16,847 nt of DNA from an uncultured Ilumatobacter sp. (GCA_938049325.1 CALICC010000050.1:1-16847), one strand, 5' to 3'; shown: positions 5,788 to 13,666, counted from the stretch's first letter. Notes: generated from the sequence alone by a model not told the origin. Numbers and translations are program-made.

Positions 5788-8739
5788 ATGCTTCCTGTCA
5801 TCGGAGAACTGCGCCCCTGGACCGACCCAGCGGTCACCTCGATCGGCCGCTTGGCGATGGCGCCACCGACCGCGGCACACGAGTCGGTCGCCGACGCACG
5901 CCGGGCTGACCCACTCGACACCGCGGATGCGCCGTGGCGAACCAGCTTGAACGGCAAGTGGGCGTTCCGCCTATTCGACCACCCCGACAACGTTCCGGCC
6001 ACGGCGGTCACCAAGGCGCCGACGGGGAGCGCGTGGAAGCAGGTCGCAGTGCCGGGCAACTGGACGCTGCAAGACGTGGTCGACCAGAACGGCGACACCG
6101 ATCTTCCGCAGTACACGAACGTGCAGATGCCCTTCGACGGTCCACCGCCGAATCTTCCCGACCGGGTCACGACGGGCGTGTATCAGCGCACGATCACGGT
6201 GCCGAAGAAGTGGGACGGCCGCCGCGTCGTGCTCCACCTCGGTGGCGCCGAGAGCGTGCACGCGATCTACGTCAACGGTCGCTTCGCGGCGTACGGCACC
6301 GACAGTCGATTGGCGAGCGAGTACGACATCACCGATCACGTCACGAGTGGCAAGAACGAGCTCGCCGTCGTCGTCATCAAGTGGAGTGCTCACAGTTACG
6401 TCGAGGATCAGGACCAGTGGTGGATGGGAGGGCTGCACCGCGACTGCTACCTCGAAGGCCGCGCCAATGTGCGCGTCACGTCGCTCATTGCCGACGGCGC
6501 CTACAACCACTTCTCGGGGGCCGGCCAGCTGAAGGTATCGACGATCGTGGGCGGCGCTGATCGACCGCGCAAAGGTTGGAAGGTCCGGACCACGCTCGAA
6601 ACCCTCGATCGCAAGCGCGTCGCGAAGCCGGTCACCGAGGTCGTGCCGTACCGCCATCGCGCGCCGATGGTGTTCACCGGCTTCCATGTCGACGCGACGT
6701 TCGACGTTCCCGATGTCGAACCGTGGTCGGCGGAGTCGCCCACGCGCTACCGCGTGCTCGTCGAACTGATCGGCCTCGATGGCAAGGTCGCCGAGGTCCA
6801 CACGCAACTCGTCGGGTTCCGTTCGATCGAAATCCGCGAACGGCAGTTCTTCGTCAACGGTCAGCCGATCTGGTTCTTCGGCGTGAACCGCCATGACCAT
6901 CATCCTGAGCGGGGCAAGGCCGTGACGGTCGACGACATGCGCGACGACCTGCTCGCGATGCGACGCCACAACATCACCGCAGTGCGCACGTCGCACTACC
7001 CCAACGATCCGCGCCTGCTCGACCTGTGCGACGAGATCGGGCTCTACGTGATCGACGAAGCGAACATCGAGTCGCACGCGTACAACACCAGCCTCTGCAA
7101 CGACCCGACGTATCGATCGACGTGGGTCGACCGCGTGAGCCGCATGATCGAGCGCGACCGCAACCATCCGTCGATCATCATGTGGTCACTCGGCAACGAA
7201 TCGGGCCACGGTGACAACCACACCGCTGCCGCCGGCTGGATCCGCCGCGTCGACCCGACGCGTCCGCTGCACTACGAGCCGGCGAGCTTCCACGAAGGTT
7301 GGCTCGATGGCGGCCGCGAGTCGAGCGACGTCGTGTGCCCGATGTACGCAACCATCGCCGACATCGTCGCGTACGGCAACAACCCGAAGGGCGACCGGCC
7401 ATTGATCCTTTGCGAGTACACCCATGCGATGGGTAACTCGAACGGTTCGATCGCCGATTATTGGGACGCGATTTTCGCGACGCCCGGACTGCAAGGTGGC
7501 TTCATCTGGGAGTGGAAGGACCATGGCATCACCGCGAAGCTCCCCAACGGCAAGAAGGGCTACGCCTACGGCGGCCAGTTCGACGAACCGATCCACGACG
7601 GGAACTTCGTCGCCGACGGCATCATGGCCGCCGACCTCACCCCGCACCCGGCAATCGCCGAGGTCGAGTGGTGTTATCGACCCGTTGCCGTGGAGCCGGT
7701 CGGCAAGGCGAAGTTGAAGATCACCAACCGCCAGAGTTTCACCGGCCTCGATTGGCTCGACGCCCGCTGGCAACTCACCGTTGCCGGTGAGGTGGTCGAC
7801 TCCGGGTCGCTCGATGTCGAGGTTGCGCCCCACGATTCGGTGACGGTGGCCGTTCCGTGTGCGATGCCCGCCGAAGCCGATGCTCACGTGTCGGTGTGTT
7901 GGACGCAGAAGCAGGCAACACCGTGGGCGGGCGCAGGCCACCTCGTGGCCTGGGACCAGATCGAGCTCCGTGCACCGAAGAAGCAGCGCGTGCTCGATGT
8001 GCCGTCGGCGGGGTCGCGCGATCTCACCAAGCTGTCGCCGGCGCTGGCGCTGTTCCGCGCTCCCACCGACAACGACGGCTACAAGCTGATGCCGAACATG
8101 ACCGCCGAGCATGGCATCGGTGGACACGCCTATTGGCACTGGCTTGAAGCCGGCCTCGAAGGTGCCGACGATGCCACGCTCGCGAAACTCGGCGTCGAAC
8201 ATGCGCACACCGGCACGCCTGGCGACGACGGCTCCATCACACACCGCCATCGTGTGATCGTTCCCGAGACGCTCGCCGACCTCGGTCGAGTGGGCGCCCA
8301 GTTCGAACTGCCCGTCGGCTTCGACCGTGTGCGCTGGTTCGGTCGCGGACCCGGCGAGAACTATCCCGACCGGCAACGCGGGTCGATGCTCGGCATCTGG
8401 GAGTCCGACGTTGATGCCCAGCCGTATCTCGTGCCACAAGAGTTCGGGTTGCGCACCGACTGTCGCTGGTTCGAGTGCATCAATTCGACGACCGGCGAGA
8501 CGGTTCGCATCGACGCGGTCGCCCCGGTTGCGCTCCACATGTCAGCGACGCGGTTCACCGATACCGAACTGCATGCTGCAGCACACGAGACCGATCTGCG
8601 TCCGCGGAAGCAACTCGTGGTGAAGATCGACGTCGCGCACCGCGGTGTCGGCACGGCGAGCTGCGGGCCCGATGTGCTGCCCCAGTACGAGATCCCCACC
8701 GGCAAACACGACTTCGCCTATCGCCTGTCGACTCGCTGA
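5788..8739 (+). CDS. lacZ: Beta-galactosidase, glycoside hydrolase family 2 (LacZ type)
   Basis: A full-length GH2 enzyme of 983 aa, close to the 1024 aa of E. coli LacZ and with the same domain order: jelly-roll sugar-binding domain, immunoglobulin-like domain, TIM barrel, second Ig-like domain and the large C-terminal Bgal_small_N domain. The acid/base glutamate is E471 in WSLGNESGHG. The nucleophile is E543 in LCEYTHAMGNS. The substrate-binding stretch GVNRHDHHPERG is also present. It should hydrolyse terminal beta-galactosides in the cytoplasm, as no signal peptide is seen. The open frame reaches back to 5677, but that part translates the 36-bp repeat, so the ATG at 5788 is preferred (an in-frame GTG lies at 5782). 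No sugar transporter or regulator is adjacent, so the natural substrate is unknown. Confidence 0.93.
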   Translation: MLPVIGELRPWTDPAVTSIGRLAMAPPTAAHESVADARRADPLDTADAPWRTSLNGKWAFRLFDHPDNVPATAVTKAPTGSAWKQVAVPGNWTLQDVVDQNGDTDLPQYTNVQMPFDGPPPNLPDRVTTGVYQRTITVPKKWDGRRVVLHLGGAESVHAIYVNGRFAAYGTDSRLASEYDITDHVTSGKNELAVVVIKWSAHSYVEDQDQWWMGGLHRDCYLEGRANVRVTSLIADGAYNHFSGAGQLKVSTIVGGADRPRKGWKVRTTLETLDRKRVAKPVTEVVPYRHRAPMVFTGFHVDATFDVPDVEPWSAESPTRYRVLVELIGLDGKVAEVHTQLVGFRSIEIRERQFFVNGQPIWFFGVNRHDHHPERGKAVTVDDMRDDLLAMRRHNITAVRTSHYPNDPRLLDLCDEIGLYVIDEANIESHAYNTSLCNDPTYRSTWVDRVSRMIERDRNHPSIIMWSLGNESGHGDNHTAAAGWIRRVDPTRPLHYEPASFHEGWLDGGRESSDVVCPMYATIADIVAYGNNPKGDRPLILCEYTHAMGNSNGSIADYWDAIFATPGLQGGFIWEWKDHGITAKLPNGKKGYAYGGQFDEPIHDGNFVADGIMAADLTPHPAIAEVEWCYRPVAVEPVGKAKLKITNRQSFTGLDWLDARWQLTVAGEVVDSGSLDVEVAPHDSVTVAVPCAMPAEADAHVSVCWTQKQATPWAGAGHLVAWDQIELRAPKKQRVLDVPSAGSRDLTKLSPALALFRAPTDNDGYKLMPNMTAEHGIGGHAYWHWLEAGLEGADDATLAKLGVEHAHTGTPGDDGSITHRHRVIVPETLADLGRVGAQFELPVGFDRVRWFGRGPGENYPDRQRGSMLGIWESDVDAQPYLVPQEFGLRTDCRWFECINSTTGETVRIDAVAPVALHMSATRFTDTELHAAAHETDLRPRKQLVVKIDVAHRGVGTASCGPDVLPQYEIPTGKHDFAYRLSTR

Positions 8740-8740
8740 C

Positions 8741-8757
8741 GTTGCGCTTCGGGCAAC
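8741..8757 (+). terminator. Weak hairpin directly after the beta-galactosidase stop
   Basis: GTTGC-GCTTCGG-GCAAC forms a 5-bp stem around a TTCG-containing loop, starting 1 nt after the TGA. No T-tract follows. It may help end or stabilise the transcript; the support is weak. Confidence 0.3.
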
Positions 8758-8785
8758 ACCGGTGACCCTCGACGCGTCGACGTGG

Positions 8786-8791
8786 CACAGT
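8786..8791 (+). promoter_or_regulatory. Candidate -10-like hexamer (CACAGT) before the first GNAT gene
   Basis: CACAGT, preceded by TGG, ends exactly 6 nt before the ATG at 8798. A GTGACC at 8762-8767, 18 nt upstream, could act as a -35. No Shine-Dalgarno is visible. Confidence 0.4.
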
Positions 8792-8797
8792 GGCGCT

Positions 8798-9265
8798 ATG
8801 GATGTCGCAATCGAACGCGCGGACCGCGAAGACATCGACCTGTTGGTCATTCGCCGGCTCGAGTTCCTCCGCGACGTCCGCGGTCGACTCGAGGCGTGGG
8901 AGCCCGAGTTCATCGGGGCGACGAGGCGGTTCACCACTGTCGAGTTCGACGCGGGTCGGTTGCACTCCTGGATCGCCCGCGGCGACAACGGTGGCTGCGT
9001 CGGCGTCGTCTCGCTCCTGCTGTGGGCTCGCGCACCGCTGCCCGAGTCGACGGCGACGTGCGATGCGTACGTGATCAACATGCACGTCGACGCCGAGCAT
9101 CGCGGTCACGGGATCGGTGCACGATTGCTCGACGCATGTCGCGCGAGTCGCGACGAACTCGGCATCGGCCGCTTCCGCCTGCAGACCACACCCGACGGCC
9201 GCAAGCTCTACGAATCAGCAGGCTTCGTTGCAAACCCCAAAGTCCTCGAATGGACCGGTGATTGA
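8798..9265 (+). CDS. GNAT family N-acetyltransferase
   Basis: A 155-aa single-domain GNAT protein that would transfer an acetyl group from acetyl-CoA to an unknown amine. The acetyl-CoA pyrophosphate loop is visible as HRGHGIGARL after the strand YVINMHVDAE, and the usual late motif is LYESAGF. The length is typical. The ATG at 8798 is preferred over the upstream extension of the open frame to 8645, which overlaps the beta-galactosidase gene. It lies 58 nt after that gene, and its own candidate -10 suggests separate transcription. The substrate cannot be read from the sequence. Confidence 0.85.
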   Translation: MDVAIERADREDIDLLVIRRLEFLRDVRGRLEAWEPEFIGATRRFTTVEFDAGRLHSWIARGDNGGCVGVVSLLLWARAPLPESTATCDAYVINMHVDAEHRGHGIGARLLDACRASRDELGIGRFRLQTTPDGRKLYESAGFVANPKVLEWTGD

Positions 9266-9336
9266 TCGTCGGATCAGCGCGCGACGGCGGACGCTACGAA
9301 GCGAGGCCAGATCATCGAAGTGCGCGGGGAGCGAGC

Positions 9337-9864
9337 TCAGTACTGCGTGAACAATGCACCGCGAACGTCGAGGCTCGACTCGTCGGTCAAGTTGTCGATC
9401 CGGTCACCGAGCCACTCGAAGAAGCTTGCTTGCGCGACGACTTGGAAGATGAAGTACGCGGTGAGCAGGACGATCGAGATGATGACGGCGCGTCGTACCC
9501 ACTTGGTGACCTGGCTGGTGTACTCGGAGATCAACGGTGTCACGCGACGCACGGCGGTGGTCGCTCGGTCGCTGAATTCCTGCGCAGCCCGGTCGATCTC
9601 CTGGCGTGCTGCCATGCGGACTTCTTCCACGATCTGCTGTGAGTCCTGTCGGGCCATGGCCGACGGCGGCAGTGGCGGCATCTGGGCGCCCGCTCCCACC
9701 AGGTTCATCTCGTGGTCGTGGGCGTCTTCGGCGCGGGTGAGTTCTGCGTTGCTCGGCGGTGCGCGTCTGATGTCGGTCCAGTCGAGCCCGTCCCACCATC
9801 GCAGGCGCGAGCGGTGCTGTGGATCCGGGTACCAACCCGCAGCGGGAGCGTCGGACTTCTTCAT
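9337..9864 (-). CDS. DUF2510 domain membrane protein
   Basis: A 175-aa protein with an N-terminal DUF2510 module (about residues 8-35), recognisable from AGWYPDP and RWWDGLDWT, a short module common in actinobacterial membrane proteins. A charged helical region rich in Glu, Arg and Ala (about 70-115) follows, then one strong transmembrane segment (about 123-147) and a short C-terminal tail. It is the last gene of a three-gene operon and starts 11 nt after the SPFH gene stop. A GAGG at 9874-9877 gives a modest Shine-Dalgarno. The context suggests it works with the SPFH/NfeD pair at the membrane. The biochemical role of DUF2510 is not established. Confidence 0.82.
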   Translation of the reverse strand: MKKSDAPAAGWYPDPQHRSRLRWWDGLDWTDIRRAPPSNAELTRAEDAHDHEMNLVGAGAQMPPLPPSAMARQDSQQIVEEVRMAARQEIDRAAQEFSDRATTAVRRVTPLISEYTSQVTKWVRRAVIISIVLLTAYFIFQVVAQASFFEWLGDRIDNLTDESSLDVRGALFTQY

Positions 9865-9875
9865 CGACCGACGCC

Positions 9876-10916
9876 TCAGCGGTCCCGGTGGTCGTCGCGG
9901 TTGGGTTCGGGCAGCTCGACGCGTTCGTCGTCAGCCGGCACGGGCAAACCGTCCTTGGGTCGGACTTCGTCTTCGGCATCGTCGGGTCGGATCGACTCGG
10001 TGATCGCGGCGACCGTGCCGAGGAGTCCGGAGAACTCGGCCGGGATCACGAGCTTGGTGGCTCGACCGTCGCCGATTCGCTCGAGTGCCTTCAGGTACTC
10101 GACGGTCAGCACGTGTTGGTTCGTCTCGGCTTCCTTGATGCCGGTGAGGCGTGCTTTGGCAGCGGCACCTTCGCCTTCGCCGAGCAGCTGGAGTCGGAGC
10201 TTGTTGGCCCCGGCGCGCAGCTCGATCGCTTCGGCGTCACCCTGTGCATCGAGCACGGCTGCCTCCTTACGGCCCTGGGCCGAGAGGACGGCGGCTTGCT
10301 GTTCACCGTCAGCACGCGCGATCGCTGCCTCCTGGTAGCCCTTTGCTTCGGTGACGGTCGCACGACGGTCACGTTCGGCACGCATCTGCGCGTGCATGGC
10401 CGACACGATGTCCGGCGGCGGGTCGATGCGCTGAATCTCGACACGAACGACGCGCACACCCCACTTGTCGGTCGCGTCGTCGAGCACTTCACGGAGTTGC
10501 GTGTTGATCGTGTCGCGTGACGTGAGCGCCTTGTCGAGCTCCATGTCGCCGATCAGGTTGCGCAGGTTCGTCTGCGCCAACTTGGTGATGGCGGTGAAGA
10601 AGTCGGCAACGTTGTAGACGAGTCGTTGCGGGTCGGTCGCCTCGTAGTACACGACGGCGTCGACACTGACGACGACGTTGTCGGCCGTGATGACTTCCTG
10701 TGGCGGCACGTCGACCACTTGCTCACGCATGTCGATGAGCTGCATCGTCTCGATGAACGGGATGATGAGCCGCAAGCCCGGCTCTTCGGTGGTCTTGTAT
10801 TTGCCGAGGCGCTCGACGAGGCCGCGTTGATACGGCCGCACGATCTTGACGGCAGCGACGAGCACGGCGATGCCGATCAGGGCGATGATGCCGACGACGA
10901 TGGCGATGGGATTCAT
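9876..10916 (-). CDS. SPFH/Band 7 stomatin-like membrane protein
   Basis: A 346-aa slipin/QmcA-type protein. It has one N-terminal transmembrane segment (about residues 3-25), then an SPFH domain (about 26-185) beginning VRPYQRGLVERLGKYK and containing the typical PPQEVITADNV. An Ala/Glu-rich coiled coil with RAERDRRATVTEAKG and repeated A-G-x-A-E motifs (about 190-260) follows, and an acidic, Pro-rich tail ends the protein. Members oligomerise in the membrane and organise microdomains or scaffold proteases. It overlaps the NfeD stop by 4 nt (ATGA), and a strong Shine-Dalgarno AGGGAGA lies inside that upstream gene, so the two are translationally coupled. NfeD-SPFH pairing is a well-known bacterial arrangement, which supports the call. 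Confidence 0.92.
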   Translation of the reverse strand: MNPIAIVVGIIALIGIAVLVAAVKIVRPYQRGLVERLGKYKTTEEPGLRLIIPFIETMQLIDMREQVVDVPPQEVITADNVVVSVDAVVYYEATDPQRLVYNVADFFTAITKLAQTNLRNLIGDMELDKALTSRDTINTQLREVLDDATDKWGVRVVRVEIQRIDPPPDIVSAMHAQMRAERDRRATVTEAKGYQEAAIARADGEQQAAVLSAQGRKEAAVLDAQGDAEAIELRAGANKLRLQLLGEGEGAAAKARLTGIKEAETNQHVLTVEYLKALERIGDGRATKLVIPAEFSGLLGTVAAITESIRPDDAEDEVRPKDGLPVPADDERVELPEPNRDDHRDR

Positions 10917-11497
10917 GAGTTCTCCCTGGTTGGCGATTCAGATGGCGGTTCGGTTGCCGGAGCGGATGGTGGAGCGGCGTTCGGTGGTGCGGTGGGCGGC
11001 TCGGTGGGCGCAGCCATCGAGATCGCCTCGACCATGACGCGGGTGCCGTTCATCGATGCGATGCGAACTTTCGAGCCGACGGTCAGTCGGTGTGGCCCGT
11101 CGGTGAGTGCGCCCCAGTCTTCGCCCACGACCTTGACGCGACCGCGTCGATCGCTGTCGTCCGGGTCGATCTCGGCGGTGACGATGGCGGTCATGCCGAC
11201 GAGGCGATCGGCGCCGACGCCCGGTGGCATCGCGTTCTCGTCGACGAACTTCTTGACGTTCTTCCAGAAGACGAACCACAAGGCGGCGCCGCCGAACAGG
11301 AAGATCACCCACTGGATCTCGACCGACACGTCATAGAAGCCGGCGAGTGCAGCCGCGAACGCCGAGACCGAGAAGGGGAGCAAGACGAACGAGCCGGCGA
11401 GCAGAGTGAGTTCGACGAGCGCGAAGACGACCGCGACGCCGATCCAGATCCACGGCCAGACGTCGAGGTCGATCCCCAAGTCCAAGATGCCTGCCAT
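10913..11497 (-). CDS. NfeD-like membrane protein
   Basis: A 194-aa short NfeD-type protein without the serine-protease domain. Two or three hydrophobic segments lie at about residues 10-75. An OB-fold-like NfeD domain (about 95-165) contains GMTAIVTAEI and GALTDGPHRLTVGSKVRI. An unusual Pro/Ala/Glu-rich tail of about 30 residues ends the protein. NfeD proteins are thought to partner stomatin-like proteins, and the SPFH gene follows with a 4-nt overlap. The open frame extends to 11548, but the ATG at 11497 is preferred because it gives a sensible membrane N-terminus (MAGILDLGIDLDVWPW) and lies exactly 6 nt after a TACCTT hexamer. It is the first gene of the operon. Confidence 0.88.
   Translation of the reverse strand: MAGILDLGIDLDVWPWIWIGVAVVFALVELTLLAGSFVLLPFSVSAFAAALAGFYDVSVEIQWVIFLFGGAALWFVFWKNVKKFVDENAMPPGVGADRLVGMTAIVTAEIDPDDSDRRGRVKVVGEDWGALTDGPHRLTVGSKVRIASMNGTRVMVEAISMAAPTEPPTAPPNAAPPSAPATEPPSESPTRENS
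10921..10927 (-). promoter_or_regulatory. Shine-Dalgarno AGGGAGA for the SPFH gene
   Basis: AGGGAGA on the minus strand, 4 nt before the ATG at 10916 and inside the end of the NfeD gene. It supports translational coupling across the ATGA overlap. Confidence 0.7.
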
Positions 11498-11503
11498 GGT
11501 CCC

Positions 11504-11509
11504 AAGGTA
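11504..11509 (-). promoter_or_regulatory. Candidate -10 hexamer (TACCTT) for the NfeD-SPFH-DUF2510 operon
   Basis: TACCTT fits TANNNT and ends exactly 6 nt before the ATG at 11497. There is no Shine-Dalgarno. A leaderless operon mRNA is likely if this is the promoter. The palindrome at 11523-11543 covers the -35 position. Confidence 0.55.
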
Positions 11510-11522
11510 CTCGCCCTGTGTG

Positions 11523-11543
11523 ACGAGTTCGTTCTGAACTCGT
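11523..11543. promoter_or_regulatory. 8-bp inverted repeat at the -35 position of the NfeD operon promoter
   Basis: ACGAGTTC-GTTCT-GAACTCGT is a perfect 8-bp inverted repeat with a 5-nt centre. It lies between the stop of the upstream GNAT gene and the NfeD start, centred about 36 nt upstream of the predicted transcription start. It may be an operator overlapping the promoter, or a hairpin that ends the GNAT transcript; no T-tract follows. Confidence 0.45.
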
Positions 11544-11564
11544 GACATCGCCAGCTGTCTCGGT

Positions 11565-12065
11565 TTACGCGACGGACTGGATCATGCGGATCTCGTCTGC
11601 GCACGGATCCGAGGGCAGGGCCTGATACTCGCCGGTCACGGCGAAGCCCGCTGACACGTACAGGGCATGGGCGGCGTCGTTGCCGCGCGTGACCCACAGC
11701 GACACGTCGGAGAGTGAGGCATCGCGTGCCCAGCCGAGCACGGCGTCGACCAGCCGTCGGGCAACGCCGTGCCCGCGAGCGGACGGCGCAACCCACATCG
11801 AGACGAGTTCGGCACCGGTCTGTTCGGCGTCCACGCGGAACGATCCGACAAGGCCGATCACCTCACCGTCCAGCTCGGCCAACCAGGTTGCTGACAGGCC
11901 CGACTCGCAGCGATCGCGAACGACGGTCTCCCACGCGTCGGCGGATCGAGCGGCTTCGTCGGCATAGGTCGCCCCGAACGCCTCCGGCGTGTCGAGCAGT
12001 GCAGCGAGTCGCACCGTGCGGTACGTCTCCCAGTCGCTGGCCTCCATCACTCGGATCGTCACCAT
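11565..12065 (-). CDS. GNAT family N-acetyltransferase
   Basis: A 166-aa single-domain GNAT protein. The acetyl-CoA loop is visible as ARGHGVARRL after the strand ELVSMWVAP, followed by AHALYVSAGF, a typical motif-B region. The N-terminal part (DWETYRTVRLAALLDTPEAFGATY) resembles RimI/PhinothricinAT-like GNATs, but the substrate is unknown. It is unrelated in detail to the GNAT at 8798. The open frame could start with GTG at 12086; ATG 12065 is preferred because it opens directly on the first beta strand (VTIRVMEAS) and a GATGAT hexamer lies 6 nt before it. It starts 35 nt after the phosphotransferase gene on the same strand, so co-transcription is also possible. Confidence 0.85.
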   Translation of the reverse strand: MVTIRVMEASDWETYRTVRLAALLDTPEAFGATYADEAARSADAWETVVRDRCESGLSATWLAELDGEVIGLVGSFRVDAEQTGAELVSMWVAPSARGHGVARRLVDAVLGWARDASLSDVSLWVTRGNDAAHALYVSAGFAVTGEYQALPSDPCADEIRMIQSVA

Positions 12066-12100
12066 GGCGCGATCATCGCGCACCACTGCGACGTCGCGCC

Positions 12101-13525
12101 TCAGAGTTTCAGGATCGGCTCGAGGATGTAGAAGAAGGGGTTGTTCTCGTCAGGGTCGGTTCCGGCGACGATCATCGACAGACGCAACGCTCGGCGGTGC
12201 AGCAGCGCGATCAGTTCGTCGTCGCGGGCGGGATCGTTCGAGCCGATGACGTCGAGCAGTGCAGCGTCGGCGGTCGACAAATCGTCGAACGACGTGCCGA
12301 GCATTGCTTCGATGTCGCCAACCGTCGCTCGCTCGAACCAACCGCGGTAGCGCGAGTAGTTGAGGAGGAACTCGGGGATCGCCTGGAGCAGCTCGCGCTC
12401 CCAGGGTGCGAACGCGCTCGACGTCGGGAGGCGACCGATGTCGGTCACAAGTTTGCTCAGCCCCGACAGCTCGAAGGGGTCCGGGTTCGGTTCAGGAAGA
12501 TGCAGGTCGTGGTCGAGTTCGACCTCGTGCAGCTCGGCGATTGCTTCGAGCGCCCGGCGCGAGATGCTCGCCCGCTCGAGGATGCCTTCGAGCCAGTTGG
12601 CGCCGCGGATCTCGGGCATCATGAAGAACGTCGCCCCGATCACCGCGAGCTGCAAGAACGCGACGGTGTAGTAGCAGACGACCGGAAGGTCGACGTCCTC
12701 GCCCGTGACCTCGCCGTAGCGGCGATAGAGCGCGGGGATGTCGCCCATGTTCTCGTAGGGGTGGCGACCCCGGAAGCACGCAAGATCCCAGTGGGTGTCG
12801 CCGACATTGGCGATCTCGAAGTCGAGCAGGGCCATGACGTCTGCTCCGTGCGACATGAACTGGCCGGCGTCACCCGCGAGGAAGTGGACCTGGTCGCGAT
12901 GGGTGGGTGCGTTGCGCCGCAGCCACACCTGGAGGAACTCGAGCGTCGAGTCGATGTTGCCCATCATCGATCCCAGTCCGTACATGTGCTCGACCGCGTG
13001 GAGCGCGATGTCGCTCGGCGTCTCGGGTGGGTTGGCGAGCCGCGAGATGTGCGCGAACTCGCTCACCGGCACAGCGTGCACCTCGGCGAGGTGATCGATG
13101 TAGCTGAGGGTCGCCCGCCATCGTTCGTCGCTCATCGTGGTCGGATTGTCGATCGCGGTGTGCAGCATTCCGGGTGCGCGATCCTCGGTGTCGACCCAGT
13201 CCATGACGAACGCAACGGGCGACTCGACCCAGCCGTAGATGTGCGGCACACGAATACCGTTCGCTTCGAGGACTTGCATCACCTGCATCTCGAACCGCAG
13301 TGATTCGACCGGGGCGATCGGACGATTCCCCCGAAACAAGACCGATCGCTCCCCGTCAGCGCTGCGGTACGTGACCTTCCATTGCGGCCGCCAGCGTTCG
13401 AGTCGTTCGACGTCGACGACCTCGCCATCGAAGTGTTCGGCCACCCACGCGGTGATGCCCGCCCGGCACTGCGCCTCGAAGGCGTCGTGGTCCAGTTCTG
13501 AATCGCTCGTTTCGTTGTCGGCCAT
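12101..13525 (-). CDS. APH-fold phosphotransferase with degenerate catalytic loop
   Basis: A 474-aa aminoglycoside phosphotransferase/choline-kinase-fold protein. The N-lobe (about 35-110) contains SVLFRGNRP and FEMQVMQVLEANGIRVPHIYGWV, and a hinge-like AFVMDWVD follows. The catalytic loop reads LAGDAGQFM (216-224) instead of the usual HGDxxxxN: the Asp (D219) is kept but His is Ala and the metal-binding Asn is Met. The second metal site LLDFE (D235) and GDTHWDLA are intact. It may be a kinase with a variant loop or a pseudokinase. The C-terminal extension beyond about residue 330 is long for the family. The substrate is unknown. A GTG lies directly before the chosen ATG. The gene is divergent from the MttB-like gene, with 153 bp between the two starts. 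Confidence 0.8.
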   Translation of the reverse strand: MADNETSDSELDHDAFEAQCRAGITAWVAEHFDGEVVDVERLERWRPQWKVTYRSADGERSVLFRGNRPIAPVESLRFEMQVMQVLEANGIRVPHIYGWVESPVAFVMDWVDTEDRAPGMLHTAIDNPTTMSDERWRATLSYIDHLAEVHAVPVSEFAHISRLANPPETPSDIALHAVEHMYGLGSMMGNIDSTLEFLQVWLRRNAPTHRDQVHFLAGDAGQFMSHGADVMALLDFEIANVGDTHWDLACFRGRHPYENMGDIPALYRRYGEVTGEDVDLPVVCYYTVAFLQLAVIGATFFMMPEIRGANWLEGILERASISRRALEAIAELHEVELDHDLHLPEPNPDPFELSGLSKLVTDIGRLPTSSAFAPWERELLQAIPEFLLNYSRYRGWFERATVGDIEAMLGTSFDDLSTADAALLDVIGSNDPARDDELIALLHRRALRLSMIVAGTDPDENNPFFYILEPILKL

Positions 13526-13531
13526 CACCTG

Positions 13532-13537
13532 AATCTT
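13532..13537 (-). promoter_or_regulatory. Candidate -10-like hexamer (AAGATT) before the phosphotransferase gene
   Basis: AAGATT ends 6 nt before the ATG at 13525 on the minus strand. It keeps the A at position 2 and T at position 6 but lacks the first T of TANNNT. Weak on its own; its spacing matches the other genes. Confidence 0.25.
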
Positions 13538-13606
13538 TCGTGAAGCATGTGGCGACGATCACTTTGACACGCCACGTGCGGCCGAGGCTGCTCGAAGCTC
13601 GCTTCC

Positions 13607-13632
13607 TGACAACTGGCCATCAACGTTTGTCA
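13607..13632. promoter_or_regulatory. Inverted repeat TGACAA-N14-TTGTCA in the phosphotransferase/MttB divergent region
   Basis: Perfect 6-bp half-sites separated by 14 nt, 35 nt upstream of the MttB -10 hexamer. A related TTTGACA occurs at 13563-13569. It could bind a dimeric regulator controlling one or both divergent genes. No regulator gene is present in the window. Confidence 0.35.
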
Positions 13633-13666
13633 TGTGCATCGTGAGTTTCATGACCACCATGCGAAC

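Noticed and set aside
5774..5788. Sigma-54-like -24/-12 promoter (TGGCAC) before the beta-galactosidase and first GNAT genes
   Set aside because: There is no TTGC at the -12 position and the spacing to the start codon is wrong; actinobacteria generally lack sigma-54. The CANNNT -10 reading fits both genes with identical spacing.
9266..9336. Bidirectional terminator between the convergent GNAT and DUF2510 genes
   Set aside because: I find no strong inverted repeat or T-tract in this 71-bp gap.
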